A stretch of 64,000 nt of DNA from Codonopsis lanceolata. Taxonomy: Eukaryota > Streptophyta > Magnoliopsida > Asterales > Campanulaceae. A program made the position numbers and the translations under genes. This document shows, one piece after another, positions 1-10,744 of this stretch. The notes beneath the pieces were generated by a model. That model was not told the DNA's origin and searched no databases. It was given only the letters and a program-made list of their open reading frames with translations. Positions within the stretch are counted from its first letter, which is position 1. Every line of letters begins with the position of its first letter. Location of the stretch: NCBI GenBank assembly GCA_013146195.2, contig CM028377.1, positions 28,872,602 through 28,936,601 on the forward strand, given 5' to 3'.

Positions 1-117
1 ATAGAAGATTTCAAGCCGCCATGAGGGAGAGAGTATCAAGTAGTTAAAAAAAATTAAAAATAAATCCCCCACTTAAATAGTTTCTCTACATATGAAACAA
101 TTAGGACTATGGATAGA

Positions 118-451
118 TAGAGCTGTCAAAAACAGGTTTTATCCAATGGTCCGACCCACCCCACCGATATTATGTTGGATTAGGCTTTAGGTTTCATAGG
201 GCAGACGAAATTTCGACCCGCCCTGACCCAACTTCAATACTTGACCCGATGGGCTTTGTCGTGGACCAAAAAATAGGTGAATAGGAAAAACTAGATAGAC
301 CCATAGGCTAGCCTAGTCGGCCCGATGTTTTTGGGTGGGCTTGGATTTTAGTTTTGGCAGCCCAGAGAAATTACGAGCCAGCCCAGCCCAATTTTAACGT
401 TTGGGTCGACGGGCTTGGGGCATTGACTTGCTCGATCCATTGACAGGTATA
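118..451. mobile_element. hAT-like MITE
   Basis: The ends are imperfect inverted repeats, TAGAGCTGTCAA on the left and the complement of TATACCTGTCAA on the right. They are flanked by TGGATAGA (110-117) and TGCATAGA (452-459), an 8-bp target duplication with one mismatch, as expected of hAT elements. The interior is rich in GGGC/GCCC motifs and has no coding capacity. I infer a non-autonomous hAT derivative. Confidence 0.65.
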
Positions 452-599
452 TGCATAGATACACGATCTTTTACATTTATTATCATTTGTCATTGTTTCT
501 TTCATGTAATTGACGATGTTAGTTATTTGGCCAAGAAAATGTATTGGGTTGAGTAAGCTCGAGCTTTCCTAGCAATGAAGATTCGTAAGAACAATAATG

Positions 600-665
600 T
601 AGAGGTTGGGCTATTGTATCCTTAAGGTGACACACCTCGGCTTCAAATCTGCTGTCCCCTATTCT
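600..665 (+). repeat. tRNA-like (SINE-like) fragment
   Basis: The stretch around GGTTGGGCTATTG and GGCTTCAAATCTGCTG resembles a degenerate tRNA-derived head, the latter part being close to a Pol III B-box. It lies just outside the left TIR of MULE 1. A related sequence occurs at about 12555-12625. No poly(A) tail or target duplication was found, so this is tentative. Confidence 0.25.
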
Positions 666-705
666 TATGCCATTACCTGTCACACCAATCCATGGTTGAC
701 ACGTG

Positions 706-1071
706 TTCAATTGGTTTTTACCCCCACTTAAGCCTCTTAACCCTTCCGTCATCTATCACGTTAAACTACTAATTCTTCATTTCGTTAAATCAGTTAGGGT
801 AAAAAAAACTTGTTCATCTGTTTACGCAAAAAAACCTGTCAACACTTGCGAAGAAAACTAAGTCGGAAGACAAGCCGTTCTTCTACCTTTGCAAATTATC
901 GATCAATAGTCGACGCAACCACCACCACCCTCCCTTGCCCTTGCCGATCTACCATGGAGCTGCCCTATTGAATCCCAAAATCAGGGTCGAATCCCAAAAT
1001 CAGTCTTGCTCTCTCACCCTCTCTCTCGCCCTTATTGGTGAACGAATTCGTCATGCTCTCTCTCGGAAACT
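706..1071 (+). repeat. Left TIR of MULE 1
   Basis: Its reverse complement is found at 11611-12215. Shared blocks include TTCAATTGGTTTT, ACTAATTCTTCATT, AAGTGTTGACAGG (in complement), GGTGGTGGTGGTTGCGTCGA (in complement) and GAACGAATTCGTCATGCTCT. It provides the uninterrupted version of the sequence that carries a MITE in the right TIR. It ends in a pyrimidine-rich stretch that leads into the transposase gene, so it may have supplied promoter and leader. Confidence 0.8.
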
Positions 1072-1215
1072 ATTTATCTCTCTCTACCCAAAATCAGTCA
1101 TGCAATTGAATCCCATGTGATTTCCTGCAAACTCTCTATCTCTCTCTACCCCTCCCCCCCCCTCTCTGTAGGGTCGCCCCCAACCGAGTCTAATAAATTT
1201 CAGCCTCTCTAAGGT
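1072..1215 (+). promoter_or_regulatory. CT-rich leader upstream of MULE 1 transposase
   Basis: This stretch is dominated by CTCTCTCTACCC-type tracts and a run of C, typical of plant 5' leaders. It directly precedes the ATG at 1216. No convincing TATA box was identified, so the promoter role is inferred from position only. Confidence 0.3.
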
Positions 1216-4095
1216 ATGGACGTAAATAATACTTTCGATGGTAATCCTTCATCATGCCGTCGGTTGGACTTTAACGTGGTTGGGGATTGCCCTAGAAACA
1301 AAGGTAGCTGTGATAAAATAATTGATTGTGCATAAAAAAATATTGAGGAGATAAATATTGAAAAAATTCACATGAAAATGTCGAAGGAAGATATTCTGCA
1401 TATTGGGATGGATTTTGAAACAGAAGAAGCTGCTCATATATTTTATAACGATTACACAAAGAAAGCGGGTTTTGGTACTCGAGTAAGTAAAGCACACACA
1501 GACAGAAGTGGCAAGATATTAGATAGAATATTTTGTTGCAATCGTGAAGGTCATCGGGGAAAAGATAAGTGAGCTGTCAATGTAAAAGTTCATCGTTCTA
1601 AGACACGATGTGGTTGTCGATCCATGTTGAAAGTTAACTGTCGGATGAATGGTAAGTATCAGGTAACTAATTTTGTTGCTGAGCATGTTCATTGTCTAAC
1701 TACTCCAAGTAAGACTTATTTATATCGATCTCATTGAAAGATTGCTCCTGCTCAAGCAGCCGAAGCAAATATGGTTGATAGCTCGGGAATTCATCCTAAG
1801 GAAGCTTTTGAATATATGTCGAGACAAGTTGGTGGACGTGAGAATCTTGGGTTTATTCCACTAGATTATAGGAATTATTTGAGATCTAAACGAACTGTGG
1901 AAATGAAGGTAGGTGATACTGGAGGTGTGCTGGAATACTTGCAAAGAATGAAGACAGATGATCCGAATTTCTTTTATGCGATACAAGCTGATGAGAATGA
2001 CTTCATCACAAACATCTTTTGGGCGGATGCTATGATGATGACATATTATTCTTGTTTCGGTGATGTGGTTTGCTTTGATACAACTTACAGAAAGCATAAA
2101 GACAGTCGCCCAATTGCATTATTTGTTGGGGTAAATCATCACAAGCAGACTACTATTTTTGGTGTTGCTTTGTTGTATGATGAAACACACGAAACTTTTA
2201 AATGGTTATTTTCCACGTTTGCGAAGGCTATGTCTGGAAAAAAACCTAAGACTATTCTAACCGATCAAGGTTCAGGAATATTTAAAGGATTAGCTTCAGA
2301 ATGGCCTGAAGTGTTTCATCGTCTATGTATTTGGCATATATATCAGAATGCGGCCATGAGTCTGAGTGTTGTATTTGGAAGGTTTAAAGACTTTGCAAAA
2401 GATTTTAGTAGTTTCATATATGATTATGACGAAGAGGAGGAATTTATAAGAGCATGGAATGGGATGCTTCATAAATATAATCTCCATGAGAATGAATGGT
2501 TGAACTGTTTGTTCAAGATAAAAGAAAAATGGGCATTAGTTTATGGTCGACAAACTTTCTGTGCAGACATGACTACCACTCAGCGAAGTGAGAGTATGCA
2601 CAGTGTGATAAAAAGGTATGTTAGTTATAAGCATGACTTATTGCAATTTTTCCATCATTTTGAGAGATTAATTAGTGAACGTCGGTGTGAAGAATCCACT
2701 GCTGATTTTCGGGAGTATAGTTCTATTCCATCTATTTCATTCTCGGTGGAAATTTTGAAGCATGCTGCGACTGTGTACACATTAGAAGCATTCAAGTGGT
2801 TTCAAGGAGAGTTGTGTAAGGCGCATGATTGCAGTATGCACTGTTTAGATGAGTCTGGGACAATTGCCAAATATAATATTACTCCTTATTGTAAGAATTA
2901 TCACCATATTGTCACATGTGATTTATCAGAAGGCACCATTTCATGTAGTTGTAAGAAGTTTGAATTCTCGGGAATGTTATGTTCACATGCATTGAAAGTT
3001 CTTAATTCGAAAAATGTGGTTAAGATTCCTGAGCAATACATATTAAAAAGGTGGACAAAAGGAGCAAAGAAAGGGATTGTGGTGACTAACTCTGCGAGTA
3101 CTACAGTTGAAGGAGATCCAAAGGCAATGATGGTAATACGTTACAAAAATTTGCGTCAATTGTATACTCAGTTGGTAACTAGAGCTTCGGGAAATAAACA
3201 TTCATATGAAATTGCTAAATGTGGCATTGAGACTTTGATGGAACAAGTGGACTTGAGCTTGGATAAAGTGAATGAAAAGCCTCCTGAGCAACATCCAAAG
3301 ACCCATGTTGATGATACTCTTGGTAATGGTAGCATTCCTAAAGTGAAAGGAATTAAACCAAAGCCGTCGGGTGCTAGTAAATCTAGCAAGAGGCCAAAAG
3401 GGGCTTTAGAGAGAGCCATTAGAAAGAATAAGTCTAAAGGAAAAAATAAGCCTGCCTTTTGCAATAAAAATATGGATTTTGTTTCTGATGTACTTGAAGA
3501 AGATGAAGAATTGGGATTTAATCAGGTGTGTTTTCCAATCCTAATATAGCTTTATGTTGTTTATTTAAATTAACTTTATAATGTGGACTTAAAAATGAAA
3601 ATTGTCTTCTAATTAATTTATTCATCTTCATAATAGTTACTTTTAAAATCACTTAGTTGTTTATAATTTCTTTTTTTGTTAACTTCAGCCACAACATAGC
3701 GTCGTTGATAGATTCTATGTCCAAAGTTCCATGATTGGGTCTGTATCATCTCAATTACCACCCTCACTACATGGTGTTTCACCTCACTTTCCACCCTTAA
3801 TACAACCACCGCTCACACATGTAATCTTTTCTCCGGTGATGATAAGATGTTTGTTCACTGTTTTGTTAAGTCACACTTTCATACATTAAACAACCCTTAA
3901 CATTTCTTTTTGTGATAGCTAATTCAACCACAAATGTACCAAGATGATTACTTTGCCAGAAATCATCAACATTCTGCCACAAACATGTTAAGCATGCCAC
4001 CACAAGGATACCAAGGATGGGTTGCTTTGAAAAGATCTAACCCAAATATGCGAAAGGAGAGAGAATTCAAGCATCTTTTCACCGATAAGACTTGA
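1216..4095 (+). pseudogene. FAR1/MULE-type transposase, broken by in-frame stops
   Basis: One reading frame runs from the ATG at 1216 to 3525. It is interrupted by TAA at 1333 and TGA at 1570 and 1735. A FAR1 DNA-binding domain spans about 1387-1710 (GMDFETEEAAHIFYNDYTKK). The MULE transposase core follows: Asp at 2077 (FDTTY), Asp at 2263 (LTDQG), CIWH at 2326-2337 and Glu at 2590 (QRSESM). A SWIM zinc finger (CxC...CxH) lies at 2944-2988. Two phase-0 GT-AG introns fit well: exon 1 to 3525, exon 2 3689-3820, exon 3 3919-4095 ending FKHLFTDKT and TGA. The catalytic residues look intact, so only the stops inactivate it. The longest open stretch is 1771-3549. A domesticated FRS gene is possible, but the flanking TIRs favour an element transposase. 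Confidence 0.85.
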
Positions 4096-4420
4096 GATAT
4101 TTAACTTTTATAGCAAAACATGAGATGACATTGATTAATGTTTTGATTTGAACAATATAATTTATTGGTGTTCTTAAAGTTTTTGACTTCAAACGAGTTC
4201 ATGCAAGGGCTAATTTTGTTCTACGTTATCACATTGTGGCCTTTTAAAGATAATTTTACTGTATTTGGATACAGTTTTGCTGCAATTAAGTTTTCATAAG
4301 CAACTAAAATTACAATTTTGCTGCAATTTTGTTCAATGTTATTGCTTCAGGACATCTCCACTGTAGCTTACTGGAATTTTACAATATCACGTTCTGTGCA
4401 GCCCTGATAACCAATTACTT
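4096..4420. other. MULE 1 interior, non-coding
   Basis: AT-rich sequence between the transposase stop and the copia insertion, probably 3' untranslated and spacer. It continues at 9703 once the copia and one TSD are removed. No further feature seen. Confidence 0.5.
4416..4420. other. Target-site duplication, left (TACTT)
   Basis: TACTT immediately precedes the left LTR and recurs at 9698-9702 immediately after the right LTR. Confidence 0.9.
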
Positions 4421-4748
4421 TAAGAAAATTAGAGTGATCTTGGACTACATTGATCAATCAAGAATAAGAGGAAATCTGAAGATATTATTCTGTTCTTAGT
4501 AGTCGAATTACATGGCTTGTACAAGCTGCTATATATCCAGAATAGGAGGAGGGGGTAGGTGTAACAACTTAACTGACTTAACTAACTATGTACACCCGCT
4601 ACCCTTTATTAATACAGAACTGACACTCGCTACCCCTCAGGTTTATAAACCATTTTCAGACATGACATTAAGACCCCCTGAGCTTCAGTTTGTAAATACT
4701 TGATGATCTTGTTTGCTGCTAGCTTTGGCTGTCTTCATTATGTTAACA
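4421..4748 (-). repeat. Copia 1 3' LTR
   Basis: 328 bp, ending TTAACA on the + strand. Its first bases are TAAGAAAATT where the partner has TGAGAAAATT, so the canonical TG has mutated to TA. Otherwise almost identical to 9370-9697. Confidence 0.93.
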
Positions 4749-7700
4749 TCCCCCCTCAAGTTACTAGTCTGAGTGAAGAGATTGAAGACTGGTAACTTGG
4801 CCAGAAGATGATAGAAGTAAGGAGATGGCCGGGCCTTGGTAAACAGGTCTGCAGGTTGATCAGTAGAGGATATGTATCTAGTTGAAACCAAGCCTCTTTG
4901 AATCATTTCCCTGACTAAATGACAGTCTATGTAAATGTGTTTTGTTCTCTCATGAAACACTGGATTAACTGAAATGTGAATGGCAGATTGATTATCACAG
5001 TATAGAGAAGTTGGAAGATCAGATTTGATGTTAAAGTCCTTAAGCAGGGATATTAGCCATTTTAGTTCACAACATGTGTCAGCCATACTTATGTATTCAG
5101 CTTCAGCTGAGGACCTACTAACTGTGGGTTGTTTTTTGCATCTCTGGGATATAAGTGAACTGCCTAGGTAAATGCAGAAACCTGAGAGGGATTTTCTGGT
5201 AATGGGACAGCCGACCAGTCGAGTCACGAGGCGTGAGGTTGGTAGATGAAGAACTGGGAAAGAATAGGCCCTGACCAGGGGTGCCTTTGATATATTTGAC
5301 TAGCCTTAATGCAGCATTCCACTGATGGTCCATGGGATTAGACATGAATTGGCTGAGAACCTGAACACTGTAGGAGATGTCATGTCTGGTGACAGAGAGA
5401 TAAATGAGTTTGCCTATCAGTCTTCTGTAGGTTGTGGGATCTGCCAGACAAGTAGAGGATGTAATGGCTAGTTTATGATCCTTTTCAATTGGTGTAAGAG
5501 CAGGTTTGGCATTCACCAGTCCACTGTCTGTGATAATTTCCATGGCATACTTCTTCTGATGTAAACATATTCCACTTTTATTTCTTGCCACTTCAAGACC
5601 AAGAAAGTACTTTAAGGGACCAAGATCTTTCACAGGAAAAGCAGATTTCAGATAGTCTTTGACTTGGTTGATTAGGCTTTCACTTGTACCTGTTATAAGA
5701 AGATCATCTACATAGACAAGCAGGGTTATAAAGTGAGAATTAGAGTTGAGATAAAAGAGAGTATGATCATTCTGAGATTGCTTGAAGCCATAATTGATAA
5801 GAGTGGTAGACAGTTTTTCAAACCATTGTCTAGGGGCCTGTTTTAGGCCATAGAGAGATTTGGATAGCTTGTATACAGTAGAGGAGTTTCCTTGAGTTTG
5901 AGTGGGGAGATATCCAGGGGGAGGATCCATGTACACTTCTTCATGAAGGTCTCTATGAAGAAATGCATTGGATACATCCAATTGAGATATGGTCCATTGT
6001 TTGGTGGCAGCTATGGCAAGAAGAACTTTGACAGAGGTCATTTTAGCTACTGGTGAGAATGTCTCAAAATCGTCAGTGCCTTCAATTTGAGTGTACCCTT
6101 TGGCCACTAGTCTGGCTTTGTATTTGTTGATGGAACCATCAGCATTGTGTTTGATTCTAAATGTCCATTTGCAACCTACAGTTTTCTTGTTGGCTGGAAG
6201 ATCTTGAAGGGTCCAAGTGTTGTTGCTTTCCAAGGCTTGAAGCTCCTCATTTATGGCTTGGCACCATAGAGGGTCTTTGATGGCCTGTTGATAGGTTTTT
6301 GGTTCATGAATGGTGGAAATATTGCAGGAGAAATTTCTGTATGAGGAAGACACATTTGCATAGTTGCAGAACTTAGTAATAGGATAGGGTGTGGTGCAGT
6401 TGGTGGATGGTTGAGTAAATGTGGGAGGAAGGTTAGTATAGTCTTTGAATCTGATAGGGATGGTCTTGTGTCTTTGGGGCCTAGGTTGTAGAGATGGAAG
6501 AGTTGTGTTGGGATCATTGGTGATAGGAGTGTGATGACCATCTTGAGTCCCTTCTGCATGATGGTTAGTGTCCTGATTCTGAGTGGGACTACTGTTCTCA
6601 GTAGGTATTTGATTTTCTTCTTCAAGGATGGGGTTGGTAGTGTATGAAGGGAATAGGCTGTCATGAGGTGATTGTGTAGTGTCCTCTTTGAAGGGGAATA
6701 TTGACTCATAGAATACTACATCTCTGCTATAGAAGACTTGATGAGTGGTGAGATTGTAAACCTTGTAAGCTTTCTTATTGCTGGGATAACCTATGAAGAT
6801 GCATTTTTGGGCTCTAGGGGATAGTTTGTCCCTGTTGTGAGATAGGGTTGAGGCATAACATAGGCAGCCAAGGGTTCTAAGGTGATTATAGTTAGGAGGA
6901 GATCCAAATAGAGTCTCAAAAGGACTCTTAAGTTTTAGGACAGAACTGGGAAGTCTATTTATAAAGTAAGTGGCTGTGAGAAGGCAATCACCCCAGAATC
7001 TTTTTGGAAGGTTTGCTTGGAACCTTAGGGCTCTGGCAAGTTCAAGGAGGCGTCTGTGCTTCCTCTCAGCTCTTCCATTTTGCTGAGGGGTGTCAACACA
7101 GGTACACTGATGTAGAAGCCCTAGGGAAGCCAAGAGGTTGCCAACACCATCATTGAGAAATTCAGTGCCATTGTCAGTTCTAAGATGTTTAACACTTGTT
7201 TTGAATTGGTTTTTGATCATATTGAAGAAGAATCGAAGAGTTTGATGTACCTGACTTTTGGCTTTTAGAAGGAAAGTCCATGTGACCCTAGAGTAATCAT
7301 CTACTATAGTGAGGAAAGATGTGCAGCCATCATAGGTGGCTTTCCTGTAGGGGCCTCATACATCACAGTGTATGAGGTCAAAGGGATTGGAGCTGTGAGA
7401 GTCACTTAGGGGAAAGGGCTGTCTGGTCTGTCTAGATAAATGACAGATTTCACAATGGACAATGGGAATAGAATCAAATTGCATGTTAAGAGAGCTAATA
7501 TGTTTTATAGATTGTACAGGAGCATGTCCTAATCTAGTATGCCACAAGTGTAGTTTGTTGATAGGTCTAGTAATAGAGAAAGTATTGCTATGTTTACATA
7601 GGTTTGGATCGAAAAATTTCCTGCATTCAGAGTATGCAGTTTGCTTATGATTGCTGGATTCTGTGGAGAGTAGTTTGTAAAGGCCACCATCAATTCTACC

Positions 7701-9247
7701 AATCCTCCTAGATGTTTTTTGAGAAAGGTCCTGAATAAAGCATGATGAAGCAGAGAAGATTAGGCATATATTGTTGTCAGTGATAAGTTTGCTTCCAGAA
7801 ATAAGGTTGCATTGGAATTCAGGAGCTAAGTAGACATCTTTAAGGACAATGTCACCTGCTAGGATGACAGTGCCCTTATGAGTAATGGAGGAGGACTTAC
7901 CATTGGCCAAATGTATCATGGTATTAACACTTGTAGGATTGGTGAGGGATTCAAATGAGGTGGTGATGTGGTGGCTTGCACCAGTGTCAATGATCCAGTC
8001 AAGATGTGATGGTTTTGTGTAGGCAAGGCAAGAGAACATAGAATTGTGATTAAAGTTACCTGATATGTGTTCTTCAGGAATATCCATCTGAGCAGCTGCA
8101 GAATTGGTATTCTTAGTGCTGTTCAGAATCAACATGAGCTGTTGGAGTTGGCCAGGAGTGAAGCAGTCTGCATTGCTGTTTTGATCATCTTTCTTCTTGT
8201 TTCCAGAGGTTTTTTTGACAGGCTGAGTGACTGCATTGTTAATGGAGGAGTTGATCTTGGTCTTTCCCTTGTTTCTTGGCATCTTGCTTGGGTCAGGCTT
8301 TATGCCAAATAGTGGATGCCACTCAGGAAAGCCATGTATGAAGAAACACTTATCTTTCTGGTGGGAGTCACCATGGCAATGGTCACAGAATAGTTTTCCC
8401 TGTTTGAGGGGATTTTGGATGATACAACAGTTCTTGGTTTGCTGAATCTGTTAGTGACAACTTTTCCCATAAGGGCAGATGATATGTTTTCAAAGTTTAT
8501 GGAATTGCTTTGCAATCTTTGCCCCTCTTCTTGAATGAGCATTGAGACAGCCTTGACTACAATAGGTAGAGGGTGCATTCTGAGAATTTGCCCCCTCACA
8601 TCTGTATTTCTCTCAGACAGCCCCATAAGAAATTGGGTTAATTTGGTGACACGGTCATGTTCTTCTTGAACATTGATGGCACCACAAGTACAATTACATG
8701 TGCACTTTGGCTTCTGAAGTAGGTTTGCAAATTCATCCCATAGTCCTTTGAACTTGGTGTAGTAGGCATTAATGGGTAGGTCTCCTTGTGTGCATAGTAT
8801 GATGTTTTTCTGGACCTGAAAGATCTTTGGGGCATCACTTTGTGTGAATCTGGTCATAATATCATCCCATATTTCGTGTGCAGTTGAGAGATACACAATG
8901 CTTTGTCTGATCTCTGAATTTACAGAGTTCAGTAGCCAAGAAATTACCATGCTATTGCATCTCTCCCATGCACTGATGTACTTAGATGGGGAAACAGGTT
9001 TCTTGTTTAGCCCTTTTACCATGTCAAGTTTGTTCTTGGCAGAAAGGGCTGTTGTAATGGAGATCTTCCATTGGTTGAAATTGGTATTGGTTAGGGTTTC
9101 AGTCACAAGGGTCATCCCGGGGTGATCATTGGGATGGAGATAAAGGGGGTGACCAGAATTCAATTGAAGGGTGGATTCAGGAAGGTCATAGTCATCAGTG
9201 AAGGTGCTTGAACTACCATCTTTCACGGCTTTGGTGGGATCAGTCAT
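4685..9247 (-). pseudogene. Copia 1 gag-pol polyprotein, disrupted
   Basis: Gag starts at 9247 (MTDPTKAVKDG). Its frame shifts near 8410, so the zinc knuckle (CDHCHGDSHQKDKC) lies in another frame, which then runs on to 7356. Protease DTGASHH and the pre-integrase motif WHTRLGHAP with CEICHLSRQTRQPF follow. A TGA at about 7354-7356 stands where TGG (Trp) is expected after HCDV. The integrase core, then reverse transcriptase with an intact YVDDLLITG, are open from 7220 to 5118. A second frameshift near 5225 separates the RNase H part (SRSSAEAEYISMADTCCELK), which ends at 4685 inside the LTR. The usual copia domain order is complete. Few lesions and similar LTRs suggest recent death, though related intact copies could still mobilise it. 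Confidence 0.9.
4749..4758 (-). other. Copia 1 polypurine tract
   Basis: Read on the minus strand, a GAGGGGGGA purine run abuts the 3' LTR. This is the normal site for plus-strand priming. Confidence 0.8.
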
Positions 9248-9357
9248 CGTGAAGAATAGGGATCAAGATTCAAATTATAAGAGAAAGGATTGAGCGATTT
9301 ACCAGTATGGCACTTGATCAGGTGAGAGCTGTGGAGAGGGATTAAGATCGATTGTAG

Positions 9358-9369
9358 GCTCTGGTACCA
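9358..9369 (-). other. Copia 1 primer-binding site
   Basis: Read on the minus strand the sequence after the 5' LTR is TGGTACCAGAGC. It differs by one base from the initiator-Met tRNA complementary site TGGTATCAGAGC used by many plant copia elements. Confidence 0.85.
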
Positions 9370-9697
9370 TGAGAAAATTAGAGTGATCTTGGACTACATT
9401 GATCAATCAAGAATAAGAGGAAATCTGAAGATATTATTCTGTTCTTAGTAGTCGAATTACATGGCTTGTACAAGCTGCTATATATCTAGAATAGGAGGAG
9501 GGGGTAGGTGTAACAACTTAACTGACTTAACTAACTATGTACACCCCCTACCCTTTATTAATACATAACTGACACTCGCTACCCCTCAGGTTTATAAACC
9601 ATTTTCAGGCATGACATTAAGACCCCCTGAGCTTCAGTTTGTAAATAATTGATGATCCTGTTTGCTGCTAGCTTTGGCTGTCTTCATTATGTTAACA
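9370..9697 (-). repeat. Copia 1 5' LTR
   Basis: 328 bp with canonical TG...CA ends, followed by TSD TACTT at 9698-9702. Differences from the other LTR are mostly single substitutions in the second half. Confidence 0.93.
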
Positions 9698-9702
9698 TAC
9701 TT
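9698..9702. other. Target-site duplication, right (TACTT)
   Basis: Exact copy of 4416-4420, marking the copia 1 insertion point in MULE 1. Confidence 0.9.
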
Positions 9703-9759
9703 GCTTAAAATATATGTCTGGTTGAGGCATTTCTTCATAGATGCCTTGATTAGGAGCTT

Positions 9760-10226
9760 CACTGTGATGAGAGGGGTAAGATGTATGCAATATAGAGCTT
9801 CACATTTGCTGCAATATTCTCAACACATGAAGCTCACAATGAAGCAGCTTCATCCAGAGCCGTTGCCTTCTTTCTAATATTTCTGCTATCATACCACACC
9901 AAGCAAATTGCAGCACTAACTATAACATCAACCGGAATATTCAGATCACGCTCTACAGCTTTTGCTCCTTTTATCCTTATTGCAAGAATTTTTTGGTAAG
10001 TGCTTCTCCTGGAAATTATCATTTCTCCATCAACATTTAGAGTGTTGACAATAATAATACTAATAGGGGATGGAGGCATGCTTGCAAAAATTTTATCTGA
10101 TTCCAAAGCTGAAGGGACACATGGCACTGGCAAAGGCATATAGCACGCTTTGAATTCAACTGCAGTTTCTGGAGATTGCACGTTGTACTTTTTGTTGGAA
10201 GGTACAACAGTGTGTAGTTCTTCCAA
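9760..10226 (-). pseudogene. Captured host-gene fragment, XPF/SHOC1-like
   Basis: The minus strand from 10226 to 9834 is open for 130 codons with non-repetitive coding character. Telling segments are GEMIISRRSTYQKILAIRIK, ERDLNIPVDVIVSAAICLVW and YDSRNIRKKATALDEA. Past a stop the same frame continues CVENIAANV near 9800. From family memory this resembles the XPF-nuclease-like region of the plant meiotic protein SHOC1. I have not verified this by search. It lacks the rest of the gene, is preceded in frame by TAG near 10230, and lies inside MULE 1 opposite to the transposase. I infer a captured genomic fragment, not a functional gene. An alternative is a different XPF-related protein. Confidence 0.5.
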
Positions 10227-10501
10227 GTTCTAGCTGGTTTTTTGCAGTGATGGAATAGAATGAGGATCTCCTTCCTAGCATATGGTTCATTGAAAGAGTG
10301 CAAAAGAGTTTCAGAATAAAATTGTAACTGAAATGATTATAAACAATTATATTCTGATGCAATTAAAATGAAAGACAACTATGTTATCATTGCAGCAGAG
10401 GAGGCAAGACAAAATTAGAAATTCAGTTATGTACTAATTGTAATAAGAATATTAAGGTTATACTCGTGAAATTTATGAAAAACTTCCCAAAAGTTTTTCC
10501 T

Positions 10502-10735
10502 TCAACTTTGTAAAAATTTAACTAGCATAGTGAACGTTCTTACAGAAGGCACACATTTGCAGCACCAAAATGTTATAAGACAAATTAACTGGATGCAACT
10601 TGATATCGCAATGCTGCAACTGCACTTCACTTGTAGTAAATTCTGCAGCTGAATCCCTAATGAAGGTACTGGAAAGCTAGCATCATTATCTAAACTCTTC
10701 ACAGCAGGTTTCTGATCCTTCTTATGAGCACGGTC
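10502..10735 (-). other. Coding-like fragment of unknown origin inside MULE 1
   Basis: On the minus strand the frame reads SPLDRAHKKDQKPAVKSLDN, then DASFPVPSLGIQLQNLLQ. Composition is protein-like and unlike the AT-rich surroundings. I do not recognise it. It lies between the poly(A) polymerase fragment and the XPF-like fragment and could be a further piece of captured gene. Confidence 0.3.
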
Positions 10736-10744
10736 CAGTGGGCT

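Larger units (their letters stand above)
4421..9697 (-). mobile_element. Copia 1: young Ty1/copia LTR retrotransposon
   Basis: A full-length element of 5277 bp with two 328-bp LTRs, 5-bp target duplication TACTT, primer-binding site, polypurine tract and a gag-pol frame in the order gag, protease, integrase, reverse transcriptase, RNase H. That order defines Ty1/copia. It is on the minus strand, so the 5' LTR is at 9370-9697. I counted 7 differences between LTRs, about 2%, which points to a recent insertion. It interrupts MULE 1. At least three coding lesions make this copy defective. Confidence 0.95.

Noticed and set aside
1372..1572. Stand-alone 66-aa FAR1 gene
   Set aside because: It is in the same frame as 1771-3549 and separated only by stop codons, so it is the N-terminal part of the broken transposase.
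4512..4703. 63-codon ORF in the left LTR
   Set aside because: Lies wholly within a copia LTR; no protein similarity.
6251..6709. 152-codon minus-strand ORF within copia 1
   Set aside because: Alternate-frame shadow of the integrase/RT linker; the main frame carries the recognisable motifs.
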